From Actinomycetes bacterium (GTDB lineage Bacteria > Actinomycetota > Actinomycetes > Propionibacteriales > Propionibacteriaceae): a DNA stretch of 64,000 nt. The stretch is taken from positions 186,001 through 250,000 of the forward strand of contig JAEXAS010000009.1 in the NCBI GenBank assembly GCA_023458095.1, read 5' to 3'. A model generated the notes under the pieces. The model saw only the letters and a list, made by a program, of their open reading frames with translations, was not told the origin of the DNA and made no database searches. This document shows positions 8,074 through 16,666 of this stretch, in pieces (the first letter of the stretch is position 1; every line of letters starts with the position of its first letter). The position numbers were made by a program, and so were the translations under genes.

Positions 8074-9293
8074 TGTCGACCGAAAAGGACACCGACACCG
8101 TGACCGAGGAGCCACAGGTGCCCCAGGCAGCGCCGAAAAAGGTGACTTTGGCCCACCGGCTCTACACCGGTGAGATCTCCTATGACTTCATCGCGCGTCG
8201 CCGCCGCTGGTACATCATCTCGGCGATCGCCCTGACCGCGTCGCTGTTGGCGCTGCTGATCAACGGACTCAACCTGAGCATCGAGTTCCGCGGTGGTGTC
8301 GACTTCCAGGCGCCGGTGCAGGTCACCGAGCAGACCGTGCCGCAGGTGCGAGACGCGGTGACCTCGCTGAACCTGCCCGGTCAAGACGACATCACCGTCA
8401 CGACCATGGGCGACAACAAGATCCGGGTGCAGACCAAGCCACTGACCCCCGATGAGGTCGTTCTGGTCAAGAAGGCCATCGCCGGATCGGTGGGAATCCA
8501 ACCCGATGCGGTCACCTACTCCCAGATCGGTGCCTCGTGGGGCCAGCAGATCACCACCCAGGCGCTCATTGCCCTGGCCGTGTTCCTGACCCTGGTCATG
8601 GCGCTGATCTGGGTCTATTTCCGCGACTTCAAGATGAGTGTGGCCGGCATCGTGGCCTTGATTCACGACCTGATCATCACCATCGGCGTCTACGCCTTGG
8701 TCGGGTTCACCGTGACGCCAGCGACCATGATCGGCGTCTTGACCATCCTGGGGTATTCGCTCTACGACACGGTGGTGGTCTTCGACAAGATCCGGGAGAA
8801 CACCAAGGACTTGGCCAACTCCGATCGCACCTACTCCGAGGCCGCCAACACCGCCCTCAACCAGGTGCTGGTGCGATCGTTGAATACGACGGTCATCGGT
8901 GTACTGCCGGTTGCTGCGATCCTGTTCACCGGGTGGTTCGTCCTGGGTACGGGTCCGCTGAAGGACCTCGGCCTGGCCCTGTTCGTCGGAATGATCGCCG
9001 GTGCCTACTCCTCGATCTTCATCGCGACGCCGTTGCTCGCGCAGATGCGTGAGCGCGATCCGGACATGAAGGAGCACCGAGCTCACCTGGAGCGCAAGCG
9101 TGCTCGCGCCGAAGTGCGGGCCGCAGCCAAGGCTCCCGCCGGCGCGCCGAGCGGCACCAAGACCGTGGCCTTGGAGTTGGGTGATGCTGAAGTCGGCGAA
9201 TACTCGGCCCCGGGATTGCTGGACGCCAAGACGGTGCAGCAGGCCGGGCGGCAGCAGCCGTCGCGGCAAACCCGAAGCAAGCGGAAACGTTGA
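8073..9293 (+). CDS. secF: Protein translocase subunit SecF
   Basis: 406 residues from ATG 8073, which overlaps the secD stop. GTG 8070 is an alternative one codon earlier. GGAGGTGAGG precedes the start. IEFRGGVDFQAPV begins the periplasmic loop after helix 1. Five further helices include IGVLTILGYSLYDTVVVFDKIREN, the SecF signature. The C-terminal ~90 residues are hydrophilic and basic. It works with SecD and YajC. Confidence 0.96.
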   Translation: MSTEKDTDTVTEEPQVPQAAPKKVTLAHRLYTGEISYDFIARRRRWYIISAIALTASLLALLINGLNLSIEFRGGVDFQAPVQVTEQTVPQVRDAVTSLNLPGQDDITVTTMGDNKIRVQTKPLTPDEVVLVKKAIAGSVGIQPDAVTYSQIGASWGQQITTQALIALAVFLTLVMALIWVYFRDFKMSVAGIVALIHDLIITIGVYALVGFTVTPATMIGVLTILGYSLYDTVVVFDKIRENTKDLANSDRTYSEAANTALNQVLVRSLNTTVIGVLPVAAILFTGWFVLGTGPLKDLGLALFVGMIAGAYSSIFIATPLLAQMRERDPDMKEHRAHLERKRARAEVRAAAKAPAGAPSGTKTVALELGDAEVGEYSAPGLLDAKTVQQAGRQQPSRQTRSKRKR

Positions 9294-9297
9294 TTCG

Positions 9298-9837
9298 ATG
9301 GCTGCGCAGGCCGATCGGGACCTGGTCGCCTCTCTGATCAGGGACGTTCCCGACTTTCCCAAGCCCGGGGTGGTGTTCAAGGACATCACCCCGTTGCTGG
9401 CCTCGCCGCAAGGTTATCGGGCTGCCATCGCCGCCCTGGCGGCCACAGCGCCTCCCGACATCGACGTGGTGGTGGGAATGGAGGCCCGCGGCTTCATCTT
9501 CGCCGCACCGGTGGCTCTGCAGTTGGGTGCGGGATTCGTCCCGGTGCGCAAACCCGGCAAGCTGCCCGGCGATGTGTACACCCAGACCTTCTCCCTGGAA
9601 TATGGCAACGAGACGCTGGCGGTCCATGCTGATGCGATCGCTCCGGGCAAACGGGTGCTGGTCATCGACGATGTCTTGGCCACCGGCGGAACGGTGGGCG
9701 CCACCGCCGCCCTGATCCGACGTCTGGGTGCCGAACTAGTGCACGTCTCGGTGCTGATCGAGTTGGGCTTCCTCGGCGGAGCCGCGCATCTGGCGAGCCT
9801 GGGCATCGAGCGTCCCAGCGCCGTGGTGAGCATCTGA
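9298..9837 (+). CDS. apt: Adenine phosphoribosyltransferase
   Basis: 179 residues from ATG 9298, four bases after secF. DFPKPGVVFKDITPLL is the APT N-terminal signature, VVVGMEARGFIFAAPVALQLGAGFVPVRKPGKLP the flexible-loop region, and VLVIDDVLATGGT the PRPP-binding loop. It salvages adenine to AMP. The neighbourhood secF-apt-relA is conserved in actinobacteria, but here a channel gene separates apt from relA. The reading frame could be extended upstream into secF, but only the 9298 start gives a family-like N-terminus. Confidence 0.95.
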   Translation: MAAQADRDLVASLIRDVPDFPKPGVVFKDITPLLASPQGYRAAIAALAATAPPDIDVVVGMEARGFIFAAPVALQLGAGFVPVRKPGKLPGDVYTQTFSLEYGNETLAVHADAIAPGKRVLVIDDVLATGGTVGATAALIRRLGAELVHVSVLIELGFLGGAAHLASLGIERPSAVVSI

Positions 9838-10916
9838 TGGCCAAGCTGGGAACACGACTCGCCCGGATGGGGGCACCGTGGAAAGGCGTGGCCCAGGTCC
9901 GATTGCCCGCCCGTCGACGCAGTGCTGCGGCCGAACTGCTGGTGCGGCTGGGTATTGCGGTGGGCCTGCTGCTGCTGATCACCGTCATCGTCTACCTCGA
10001 CCGGGGCTCCTACGCCGACCACGCCACCAATGCCCCGATCGGGTTCATTGACGCCTTCTACTACGCGACGGTGACGATGACGACCACCGGCTACGGTGAC
10101 ATCACCCCGATCACCACCTCGGCTCGGCTGATCAACTCCTTGGTGGTCACCCCGATTCGTATCGCCTTCCTGGTGTTGTTGGTCGGCACCACCGTGGAGG
10201 TGCTCGCCAACGAGGGCCGCCGGGCCCTGCTGGACTCCCGATGGAGGAAGACCATGCGTAACCACACCGTCGTCATTGGCTACGGCACCACCGGTCAAAG
10301 CGCTACCGCCACCTTGTTGCGCGGCTCGGTCAGTGCCGATCGGATCGTGGTGATCGACGCCGATTCGCTCGCCGTCCAGGAGGCCAATGCCCATGGCTTC
10401 GCCGCTTTCGAAGGCGATGCCACCACCCGAGAACTCCTGCGCCGGGCCGAACTGCCGAAGGCGCGCGAGGTGATCATCACCGTGGGCCGCGATGATACGG
10501 CGATCCTCACGACCTTGACCGTGCGCCAGCTCAACCGCGGGGCGCATGTGGTGGTGGCGGTCCGCGACGCTGACAATGTCGCCCTGATCCGGCAATCCGG
10601 TGCCGACGCCGTGGTCACCTCCTCCGACGCGGTCGGACGCCTGATGGGGCTGTCGTCGATGAGCCCCCAGTTGGGCGAGGTGATCGAAGACCTGTTGTCG
10701 GCCGGCGACGGCCTGGAGATCCATCAGCGGATGGTCACCGCCGCCGAAGACGGGATTTCGGCCAAGGATGTGCCCGGCGAGAAGGTGTTGGCGGTCATCC
10801 GAAACAAGTCGCTGCGCCGCTTCTTCGAGTCCGGGGCTGATCAGTTGCGTACCGGTGACGAAATCGTGGTGGTGCGCAAGGCACCGGATCCGCGGGCATC
10901 CCGAGTAGACTCCTGA
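9837..10916 (+). CDS. Potassium channel with RCK (TrkA-N/TrkA-C) domains
   Basis: A 359-residue protein starts at ATG 9837, sharing one base with the apt stop (TGATG). Helix 1 is about residues 34-56. A pore loop with the K+ selectivity filter TTTGYGDITPIT (about 81-92) and helix 2 (about 98-117) follow. Next comes a Rossmann-fold RCK domain beginning HTVVIGYGTTGQS with the G-x-G-x-x-G nucleotide loop and an acidic residue at the end of strand 2 (VVIDADS). A TrkA-C-like domain closes the protein. It resembles MthK-type ligand-gated K+ channels. The basic N-terminus suggests a cytoplasmic start. Confidence 0.9.
   Translation: MAKLGTRLARMGAPWKGVAQVRLPARRRSAAAELLVRLGIAVGLLLLITVIVYLDRGSYADHATNAPIGFIDAFYYATVTMTTTGYGDITPITTSARLINSLVVTPIRIAFLVLLVGTTVEVLANEGRRALLDSRWRKTMRNHTVVIGYGTTGQSATATLLRGSVSADRIVVIDADSLAVQEANAHGFAAFEGDATTRELLRRAELPKAREVIITVGRDDTAILTTLTVRQLNRGAHVVVAVRDADNVALIRQSGADAVVTSSDAVGRLMGLSSMSPQLGEVIEDLLSAGDGLEIHQRMVTAAEDGISAKDVPGEKVLAVIRNKSLRRFFESGADQLRTGDEIVVVRKAPDPRASRVDS
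10906..10911 (+). promoter_or_regulatory. -10 element of relA promoter (TAGACT)
   Basis: TAGACT sits inside the 3' end of the channel gene, 39 bases before the relA GTG. It would give relA an independent promoter with a leader of about 27 bases. Confidence 0.4.
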
Positions 10917-10944
10917 GTCACTCTTCTACCCGGGAAGGCACCGC

Positions 10945-13242
10945 GTGAGCGAGGACATCTACGGTCCCTATGGCAGGGACGCCTCCGCTCCGGATCAGCC
11001 GCGCTCGAAGATGCCGGCCACCGACCAGCCCCGGATGCGGATGCGTCAGGTATTGGCGCGCCTGGGCGCACAGCGAAACCAGCCCGATGCGGTCCTGGAT
11101 CCACTGATTCGCACCGTCCACGCCCACAATCCCAAGGCCGACACCGCGCTGATTGAACGCGCCTATCGCACTGCCGAGCACTATCACACCGGCCAGTTGC
11201 GGAAGAGCGGCGATGCCTACATCACCCATCCGTTGGCGGTCGCCACGATTCTGGCCGAACTGGGGATGAGCGAGGCCACCTTGTGTGCAGCGCTGCTGCA
11301 CGACACCGTGGAGGACACTTCCTACACCGTCGAGCAGCTCAAAGCCGACTTCGGCGCTGAGATCGCCGCCATGGTCGATGGCGTCACGAAGCTGGACAAG
11401 ATCCAGTACGGGGAGTCGGCCAAGGCCGAGACCATTCGCAAGATGGTCCTGGCCATGAGCAAGGACATCCGGGTCCTGGTGATCAAACTGGCCGACCGGC
11501 TGCACAATATGCGCACCATCGGCTACCTGCGCCAGGACAAACAGGCCGCCATCGCCCGCGACACCCTCGAGATCTTCGCGCCGCTGGCTCACCGACTGGG
11601 CATGAACGCGATCAAGTGGGAGCTGGAGGATCTCTCCTTCGCCACCTTGCAACCCAAGGTTTACGACGAGATCGTGAAGCTGGTGGCCGCCCGAGCGCCC
11701 CTGCGGGAGGACTACCTGCGGGTCGTCATCGATCAGGTGCGCGCCGATCTGGCCGAGGCCGACATCAAAGCCACCGTCTATGGCCGACCCAAGCACTACT
11801 ACTCGATCTACCAGAAGATGGTGGTGCGCGGACGCGACTTCGCCGACATCTACGACCTGGTCGGCCTGCGGATTCTGGTTGACTCTCAGCGCGACTGCTA
11901 CGCCGCCCTGGGCGCCCTGCACGCGCGGTGGAACCCGCTGCCGGGCCGGTTCAAGGACTACATCGCGATGCCGAAGTTCAACTTGTACCAGTCGCTGCAC
12001 ACCACCGTGCTGGGCCCCGGCGGCAAGCCGGTGGAACTGCAGATCCGTACCCACGAGATGCACAAGCAGGCCGAATACGGCGTGGCTGCGCACTGGAAGT
12101 ACAAAGAAGGCAAGGTCGACGGCACCGAACTGAACTGGGTGCAGCAGATCAGCCAATGGCAGGCCGAAACCGAGGATCCTGCCGAGTTCTTGGACACCCT
12201 GCGGTTCGAGATCGCCACCGATGAGGTCTTCGTCTTCACGCCCAAGGGCGATGTGGTCAGCCTGCCGGGCGGGGCCACACCGGTCGACTTCGCCTACTCG
12301 GTGCACACCGAAGTGGGACACCGCACCATCGGCGCCCGGGTCAACGGACGCCTGGTCTCGCTGGAATCCGCGCTGTCCAGCGGCGACGTGGTGGAGGTGC
12401 TCACGTCCAAGGCGGCCAACGCCGGGCCGAGCCGGGACTGGCTGAACTTCGTGACCAGCCCCCGGGCGCGGTCAAAGATCCGGCACTACTTCGTGAAGGA
12501 ACGCCTCGAGGAGTCCGTCGACTCCGGCCGCGATATTCTCACCCGCCAGTTGCGGCGCGCCGGGCTGCCGGTGCAACGCCTGCTGACCCCCGAACACATG
12601 ACTGGCCTGGTCGAACAGTTCCGGGTCCGCGACATCAACGGGCTGTATGCCGCCATCGGTGAGGGCAATGTCAGTGCCGCCGCGGTGGTGCAGAAGCTGA
12701 TCGCCGCCGCCGGTGGGGTGGAAGAGGTTGCCGACATCGGCGGCGAGGACACCTCGGTCATCACCCGTGGTCGGCGAACCCGGTCCTCGGGCAACGAGGC
12801 CGGCGTTGTGGTGGAAGGCGACCCGGACGTCTGGGTGAAGCTGGCCCGGTGCTGCCGTCCGGTGCCCGGCGACGAGATCATCGGTTTCGTGACCCGCGAG
12901 AGCGGGGTGTCGGTGCACCGCGCCGACTGCACCAATGCCGAGTCGCTGCGGGCCCAGCCCGAACGGCTGGTCGAGGTGAGCTGGGCGCCGACCTCAGGCA
13001 GCTCGTTCCTGGTGGCACTGCACGCCGAGGGCCTGGACCGCACGGGCATCCTGTCCGAAGTGACGAATGTGATGGGCGAGCATCACATTTCGATCCAATC
13101 GGCGACCTTGAACACCACCAAGGATCACAAGTTCAAATTCCGGTTCTCTTTCGAGATCACCGACCTCAGCCACCTGGAACACCTCATCGCGGCGATCCGC
13201 AAGGTGCCCGGCGTCTACGACGCCTACCGCTTGAAGAACTGA
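10945..13242 (+). CDS. relA: Bifunctional (p)ppGpp synthetase/hydrolase RelA/SpoT
   Basis: A 765-residue Rel protein with GTG start. The order is: hydrolase HD domain with HDTVEDT at about 119-125 and the downstream KLADRLHNMRTI; synthetase domain with YGRPKHYYSIYQKM (about 277-290) and DLVGLRILVDS; TGS domain (VFVFTPKGDVVSLPGGATPVDFAY); zinc-finger-like region with CCRPVPGDEIIGF; and C-terminal ACT domain. Both catalytic domains have their key residues, so the enzyme should make and degrade (p)ppGpp. The stop codon lies in an 18-base tandem repeat. Confidence 0.97.
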   Translation: MSEDIYGPYGRDASAPDQPRSKMPATDQPRMRMRQVLARLGAQRNQPDAVLDPLIRTVHAHNPKADTALIERAYRTAEHYHTGQLRKSGDAYITHPLAVATILAELGMSEATLCAALLHDTVEDTSYTVEQLKADFGAEIAAMVDGVTKLDKIQYGESAKAETIRKMVLAMSKDIRVLVIKLADRLHNMRTIGYLRQDKQAAIARDTLEIFAPLAHRLGMNAIKWELEDLSFATLQPKVYDEIVKLVAARAPLREDYLRVVIDQVRADLAEADIKATVYGRPKHYYSIYQKMVVRGRDFADIYDLVGLRILVDSQRDCYAALGALHARWNPLPGRFKDYIAMPKFNLYQSLHTTVLGPGGKPVELQIRTHEMHKQAEYGVAAHWKYKEGKVDGTELNWVQQISQWQAETEDPAEFLDTLRFEIATDEVFVFTPKGDVVSLPGGATPVDFAYSVHTEVGHRTIGARVNGRLVSLESALSSGDVVEVLTSKAANAGPSRDWLNFVTSPRARSKIRHYFVKERLEESVDSGRDILTRQLRRAGLPVQRLLTPEHMTGLVEQFRVRDINGLYAAIGEGNVSAAAVVQKLIAAAGGVEEVADIGGEDTSVITRGRRTRSSGNEAGVVVEGDPDVWVKLARCCRPVPGDEIIGFVTRESGVSVHRADCTNAESLRAQPERLVEVSWAPTSGSSFLVALHAEGLDRTGILSEVTNVMGEHHISIQSATLNTTKDHKFKFRFSFEITDLSHLEHLIAAIRKVPGVYDAYRLKN

Positions 13243-13281
13243 GCCCGCTTGAAGAACTGAGCCTGCCTGAAGAACTGAGCC
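13228..13281 (+). repeat. 18-bp tandem repeat (x3) spanning the relA stop codon
   Basis: Unit CGCTTGAAGAACTGAGCC is at 13228-13245, is repeated exactly at 13246-13263, and occurs with two mismatches at 13264-13281. A decayed fourth copy may follow (13282-13296). Unit 1 encodes the last RelA residues (LKN) and its stop. Because the unit is a multiple of three, the copies add two more in-frame TGA codons. This looks like duplication of the gene end. Confidence 0.9.
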
Positions 13282-13290
13282 GGCCCGAAG

Positions 13291-13304
13291 GCTGAGTTCT
13301 CAGC
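13291..13304. terminator. Short inverted repeat between convergent relA and DUF349 gene
   Basis: GCTGAG-TT-CTCAGC is a perfect 6+6 inverted repeat covering the last bases of the minus-strand gene and the relA 3' region. The two-base loop is too tight for a classic hairpin and there is no T-run, so a role as bidirectional terminator is only a possibility. Confidence 0.25.
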
Positions 13305-14544
13305 GGTTGAAGTCGGCCAGGGTCTCCTTGGCTTGAGCCAGCCACGCCGAATAGGTGTCGATGGACTCCTGAGCCTTGGCTGCGGCGGCCTTGTCGCCAC
13401 GGGCCTCGGCTTTGGCGATCTTGTCACCGAGCTTGTCGATCTCGGCGCTGAGCATCGCCACGGTTTCCTCAGCCCGGGCTCGCGCCTCCGGATCGGTGCG
13501 ACGCCATTCGTCCTCCTCGGCGGTGCGGACCGCCGATTCCAGAGCCTTCACTCGGGAATCGAGGCTGCGCATCTGGTCTCGAGGAACTCGACCCAGGCCG
13601 TTGAACTTCTCCAAGAAGTTGCGGAAGGCGCTGCGTGCGGTCACCAGATCGGAGATCGGAAGGATCTCGGCCTCGGCCTGATCCAGCAGTTCCTTCTTGG
13701 CGTCCAGATTGGCCTGGTACTCGGCGTCCTGGGCGCTGAGCACCGAGGAACGGGCATTGAAGAAGGTGTCCTGCAAGGCGCGGAACTGAGCCCACAGTTG
13801 GTCGTCAACCTCGCGGGGAGCCGGCCCGGCAGCTTTCCAGCGAGCCATGAGATCGCGGAACGCCGCAGCGGTGGCACCCCACTCGGTGGAGGTGGCCAAC
13901 TCCTCAGCCTCGGCGATGATCTGTTCCTTGGCGAGTCGGGCGCTGTCGCGGCGCGCGGACTGCTCGGCGAACTGGGCCTTGCGGCGGCGAGTGTAGGTGG
14001 TGCGGGCCGACGAGAAGCGATGCCACAAGGCGTCATCGGTGGTCCGGTCGATGCGAGGCAGTGCCTTCCACTCCTCCAGCAGCGTGCGGAACCGATTCAC
14101 CCCGCCGCGCCAGTCGTTGCCGGCGGCCAAGGCCTCGGCTTCGGCGACCATCTGCTCCTTGCGCTCGCGGGCGGACTCCTGCTGCTTGGCCCGCTCGGCG
14201 CGACGCGCGGCGCTTTGTTCCTCCAACAGCGGAGTCAGTGCGTCCAGTCGTGCCACCAGGGCAGCCAGGTCTCCCACCGCATTAGCCCCGGTGACCGCCT
14301 TGCGCACCGTGTTGATGCTGCTGCGGGCCTCGTCGGGGCTCAGTGCCCGATTCTTCACTCGAGTCTCGAGGAGCCCCACTTCGACGTCGAGGGCTTCGAA
14401 TCGTCGAACGTAGAAGGCCAAGGCCTCCTCCGCGGGGGTATCGGGGATTTGACCGACGCTGCGTTCGCCGTCCTCGGTGCGCACATAAACAGTGCCATCG
14501 GAGTCGACCCGACCGAAAGCGTCCGGACCTGTGGTGGAAGTCAT
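13300..14544 (-). CDS. DUF349 domain-containing protein
   Basis: 414 residues from ATG 14544 (MTSTTGPDAFGRVDSDGTVYV). Three DUF349 repeats are visible, each centred on a tryptophan/glycine helix pair: LLEEWKALPRIDRTTDDALWHRF, LMARWKAAGPAPREVDDQLWAQF and FLEKFNGLGRVPRDQMRSL. They are linked by very charged, alanine-rich coiled-coil helices, and the C-terminal ~90 residues are a further predicted coiled coil. The family is widespread next to relA in actinobacteria but its biochemical role is not established. The frame stays open upstream to 14859, but that part would lie across the next promoter and is not family-like. Confidence 0.85.
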   Translation of the reverse strand: MTSTTGPDAFGRVDSDGTVYVRTEDGERSVGQIPDTPAEEALAFYVRRFEALDVEVGLLETRVKNRALSPDEARSSINTVRKAVTGANAVGDLAALVARLDALTPLLEEQSAARRAERAKQQESARERKEQMVAEAEALAAGNDWRGGVNRFRTLLEEWKALPRIDRTTDDALWHRFSSARTTYTRRRKAQFAEQSARRDSARLAKEQIIAEAEELATSTEWGATAAAFRDLMARWKAAGPAPREVDDQLWAQFRALQDTFFNARSSVLSAQDAEYQANLDAKKELLDQAEAEILPISDLVTARSAFRNFLEKFNGLGRVPRDQMRSLDSRVKALESAVRTAEEDEWRRTDPEARARAEETVAMLSAEIDKLGDKIAKAEARGDKAAAAKAQESIDTYSAWLAQAKETLADFNR

Positions 14545-14606
14545 GGGTTCATCTTGCCCGATTTCGTGGCCCATGTAACAACGCTGGCTCATCCCGTGGC
14601 CTCCGA

Positions 14607-14622
14607 TAGGGTGTACCGCGTG
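14607..14622 (+). promoter_or_regulatory. -10 TAGGGT and leaderless start of the MBL-fold gene
   Basis: TAGGGT (14607-14612) is followed by seven bases and then GTG 14620. This places the likely transcription start at or next to the start codon, so the mRNA is probably leaderless. It supports GTG 14620 over the in-frame GTG 14611. Confidence 0.5.
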
Positions 14623-15309
14623 TTCTTGGCATCCCTGACAACCGGTCTGTGGCAAGCGAACTGCTACGTGGTAGCGGGCGCTGGCCTGGACACGTGCGTG
14701 ATCATCGACCCCGGTCAGGATTCCGCAGCCAAAGTGCGTGCGGTGCTGACCGAGAACCGTCTGGAGCCGCGCGCCATCCTTCTGACCCATGGCCATTTCG
14801 ATCATGTGGCCGATGCTGCGACCCTGGGTGACGAGTTCAACATTCCCACCTATATTCATCGTGCCGATCGGCAGCTACTGTCGGATCCGGCAGCGGGGCT
14901 GAGCGCAGAGGGCGTGGCCGTCATTCGTGCTGCCATCGTCGGCGGCCTGGCTGAACCGGCCCGGGTGGAGGCGTACAACCCGGCCAAGACGCTGAATGTG
15001 GCCGGCCTGACCTTCACCGTGATCGAAGCACCCGGGCATACCGCCGGCAGCGTGCTGCTGGGAATCGATTATGGGGGCCATCCCACGATTCGCCGGTTGA
15101 TCTTCAGCGGCGATGTGGTGTTCGCCGGCTCGGTGGGACGTACCGATCTTCCGGGCGGCAACCCGGCCCAGATGGCCACCACCCTGACCGAGGTGGTGCT
15201 GGACCTCTCCGATTCGACCGCACTGTTGCCCGGGCATGGCGATCAGACCACCATGGCTGAGCAGCGCGTCCACAATCCCTATCTGCAACCAGGCTTTCTG
15301 AGGAACTGA
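14620..15309 (+). CDS. MBL-fold metallo-hydrolase (glyoxalase II-like)
   Basis: 229 residues from GTG 14620 (MFLASLTTGLWQANCYVV). The metallo-beta-lactamase zinc motif THGHFDH is at about 56-62. Later metal ligands appear in APGHTAGS, FSGDVVFAGSVGRTDLPGG and LLPGHGDQT. The family is usually annotated as hydroxyacylglutathione hydrolase-like. Actinobacteria lack glutathione, so the substrate is more likely a mycothiol or other thioester. It shares one base (TGATG) with hisS, the usual arrangement. Confidence 0.88.
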   Translation: MFLASLTTGLWQANCYVVAGAGLDTCVIIDPGQDSAAKVRAVLTENRLEPRAILLTHGHFDHVADAATLGDEFNIPTYIHRADRQLLSDPAAGLSAEGVAVIRAAIVGGLAEPARVEAYNPAKTLNVAGLTFTVIEAPGHTAGSVLLGIDYGGHPTIRRLIFSGDVVFAGSVGRTDLPGGNPAQMATTLTEVVLDLSDSTALLPGHGDQTTMAEQRVHNPYLQPGFLRN

Positions 15310-16643
15310 TGTCACGACCCAAACCGCTGTCCGGCTTTCCTGAGTTCGCTCCGGCCGGACGGATCATCGAGCAGCGCGTGCTGGCCAGCCTCGCCGAAAC
15401 TTTCGAGCTGCACGGCTTCGGTTCGGTGGAGACTCGCGCCGTCGAGCCGCTCAGCGAACTGACCCGCAAGGGCGAGATCGACAAGGAAGTCTTTGTGGTG
15501 CGCCGGCTGCACGCCGACGCCGAGGCGGTTGACGAACTGGGCCTGCATTTCGATCTGACAGTGCCCTTTGCGCGCTATGTGCTGGAGCACTCGGCCCAAC
15601 TGAGCTTTCCGTTCCGGCGTTATCAGATCCAGAAGGCCTACCGCGGTGAGCGTCCGCAGGAGGGCCGCTATCGGGAATTCACCCAAGCCGATATCGACAT
15701 CGTGGGAGCCGAGACCCTCGGCGCCCACCACGATGTGGAGCTGCCCCTGGTCACCTTGGAGGCGTTGGAGCGCCTGCATGTCGACTTCGGCATTCCGGCC
15801 GCCACCATGAGCGTCAACAACCGCCAGCTCAGCGAAGGCTTCTATCGAGGCTTGGGAGTCGAAGATCCCAGCGCTGTGCTGCAGCGGGTCGACAAACTGG
15901 ACAAGATCGGGCCCGATGCGGTTGCCCAACTGCTGCGCGACGAGGTCGGGCTGAGCAGCGCGGCAGCCGACAACTGCTTGAAGTTGGCCACGATCCGCTG
16001 CGCTGATACGTCCTTCGTCGACCAGGTCACCGCCTTGGGCGTGGAACACCCGATGCTCAGCGAGGGCCTGGAACTGTTGGCCGATGTGGTTGCCCAAGCC
16101 GCAGCGCTGGTGCCTGGACGCCTGGTGGCAGACCTGAAGATCGCCCGCGGCCTGGACTACTACACCGGCACCGTCTACGAGACCACCATGGCCGGGTACG
16201 AATCGATGGGCTCGATCTCCTCGGGCGGTCGCTACGACTCGCTGGCCAGCGACGGACGCACCACCTATCCCGGCGTCGGCCTCAGCATCGGCGTGAGCCG
16301 GATTCTGGTTCCGCTGATCGGGAAGGGTGTGCTGACCGCCACCCGACCAGTGCCGACCTGCGTGCTGGTCAGTGTGGATTCCGAAGACACCCGCGGCGAG
16401 GCTTTGGCCACGGCTGCCCAACTGCGGGCCCGCGGCATTCCCACTGAGGTTGCGCCCAAGGCCGACAAGTTCGGCAAGCAGATCCGCTATGCCGACCGTC
16501 GTGGCATTCCCTTCGTGTGGTTCTCCAGCGGTGAAGTCAAGGACATCCGCAGCGGTGAGCAGGTCGCCGCGGACCCGACCACCTGGTTCCCGCCGCAGGC
16601 CGACCTCAAGCCGGCCGTCGTACACTCTTCGTTGGCCCAGTAA
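15309..16643 (+). CDS. hisS: Histidyl-tRNA synthetase
   Basis: 444 residues, class II aminoacyl-tRNA synthetase. Class II motif 2 is FPFRRYQIQKAYRGERPQEGRYREFTQADIDIVG. The histidine-specific signature is ARGLDYYTGTVYE. Motif 3 is YPGVGLSIGVSRIL. A C-terminal anticodon-binding domain starts near VPTCVLVSVDSE. ATG 15309 shares one base with the preceding gene's stop. Confidence 0.96.
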   Translation: MSRPKPLSGFPEFAPAGRIIEQRVLASLAETFELHGFGSVETRAVEPLSELTRKGEIDKEVFVVRRLHADAEAVDELGLHFDLTVPFARYVLEHSAQLSFPFRRYQIQKAYRGERPQEGRYREFTQADIDIVGAETLGAHHDVELPLVTLEALERLHVDFGIPAATMSVNNRQLSEGFYRGLGVEDPSAVLQRVDKLDKIGPDAVAQLLRDEVGLSSAAADNCLKLATIRCADTSFVDQVTALGVEHPMLSEGLELLADVVAQAAALVPGRLVADLKIARGLDYYTGTVYETTMAGYESMGSISSGGRYDSLASDGRTTYPGVGLSIGVSRILVPLIGKGVLTATRPVPTCVLVSVDSEDTRGEALATAAQLRARGIPTEVAPKADKFGKQIRYADRRGIPFVWFSSGEVKDIRSGEQVAADPTTWFPPQADLKPAVVHSSLAQ

Positions 16644-16666
16644 CGGCCCGGAAAGGACTTCTCCTC

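Noticed and set aside
13333..15309. A 658-codon plus-strand frame covering the whole DUF349 gene and the MBL gene
   Set aside because: Only the last 229 codons (from 14620) have family motifs. The rest is the complement of the DUF349 gene in GC-rich DNA.
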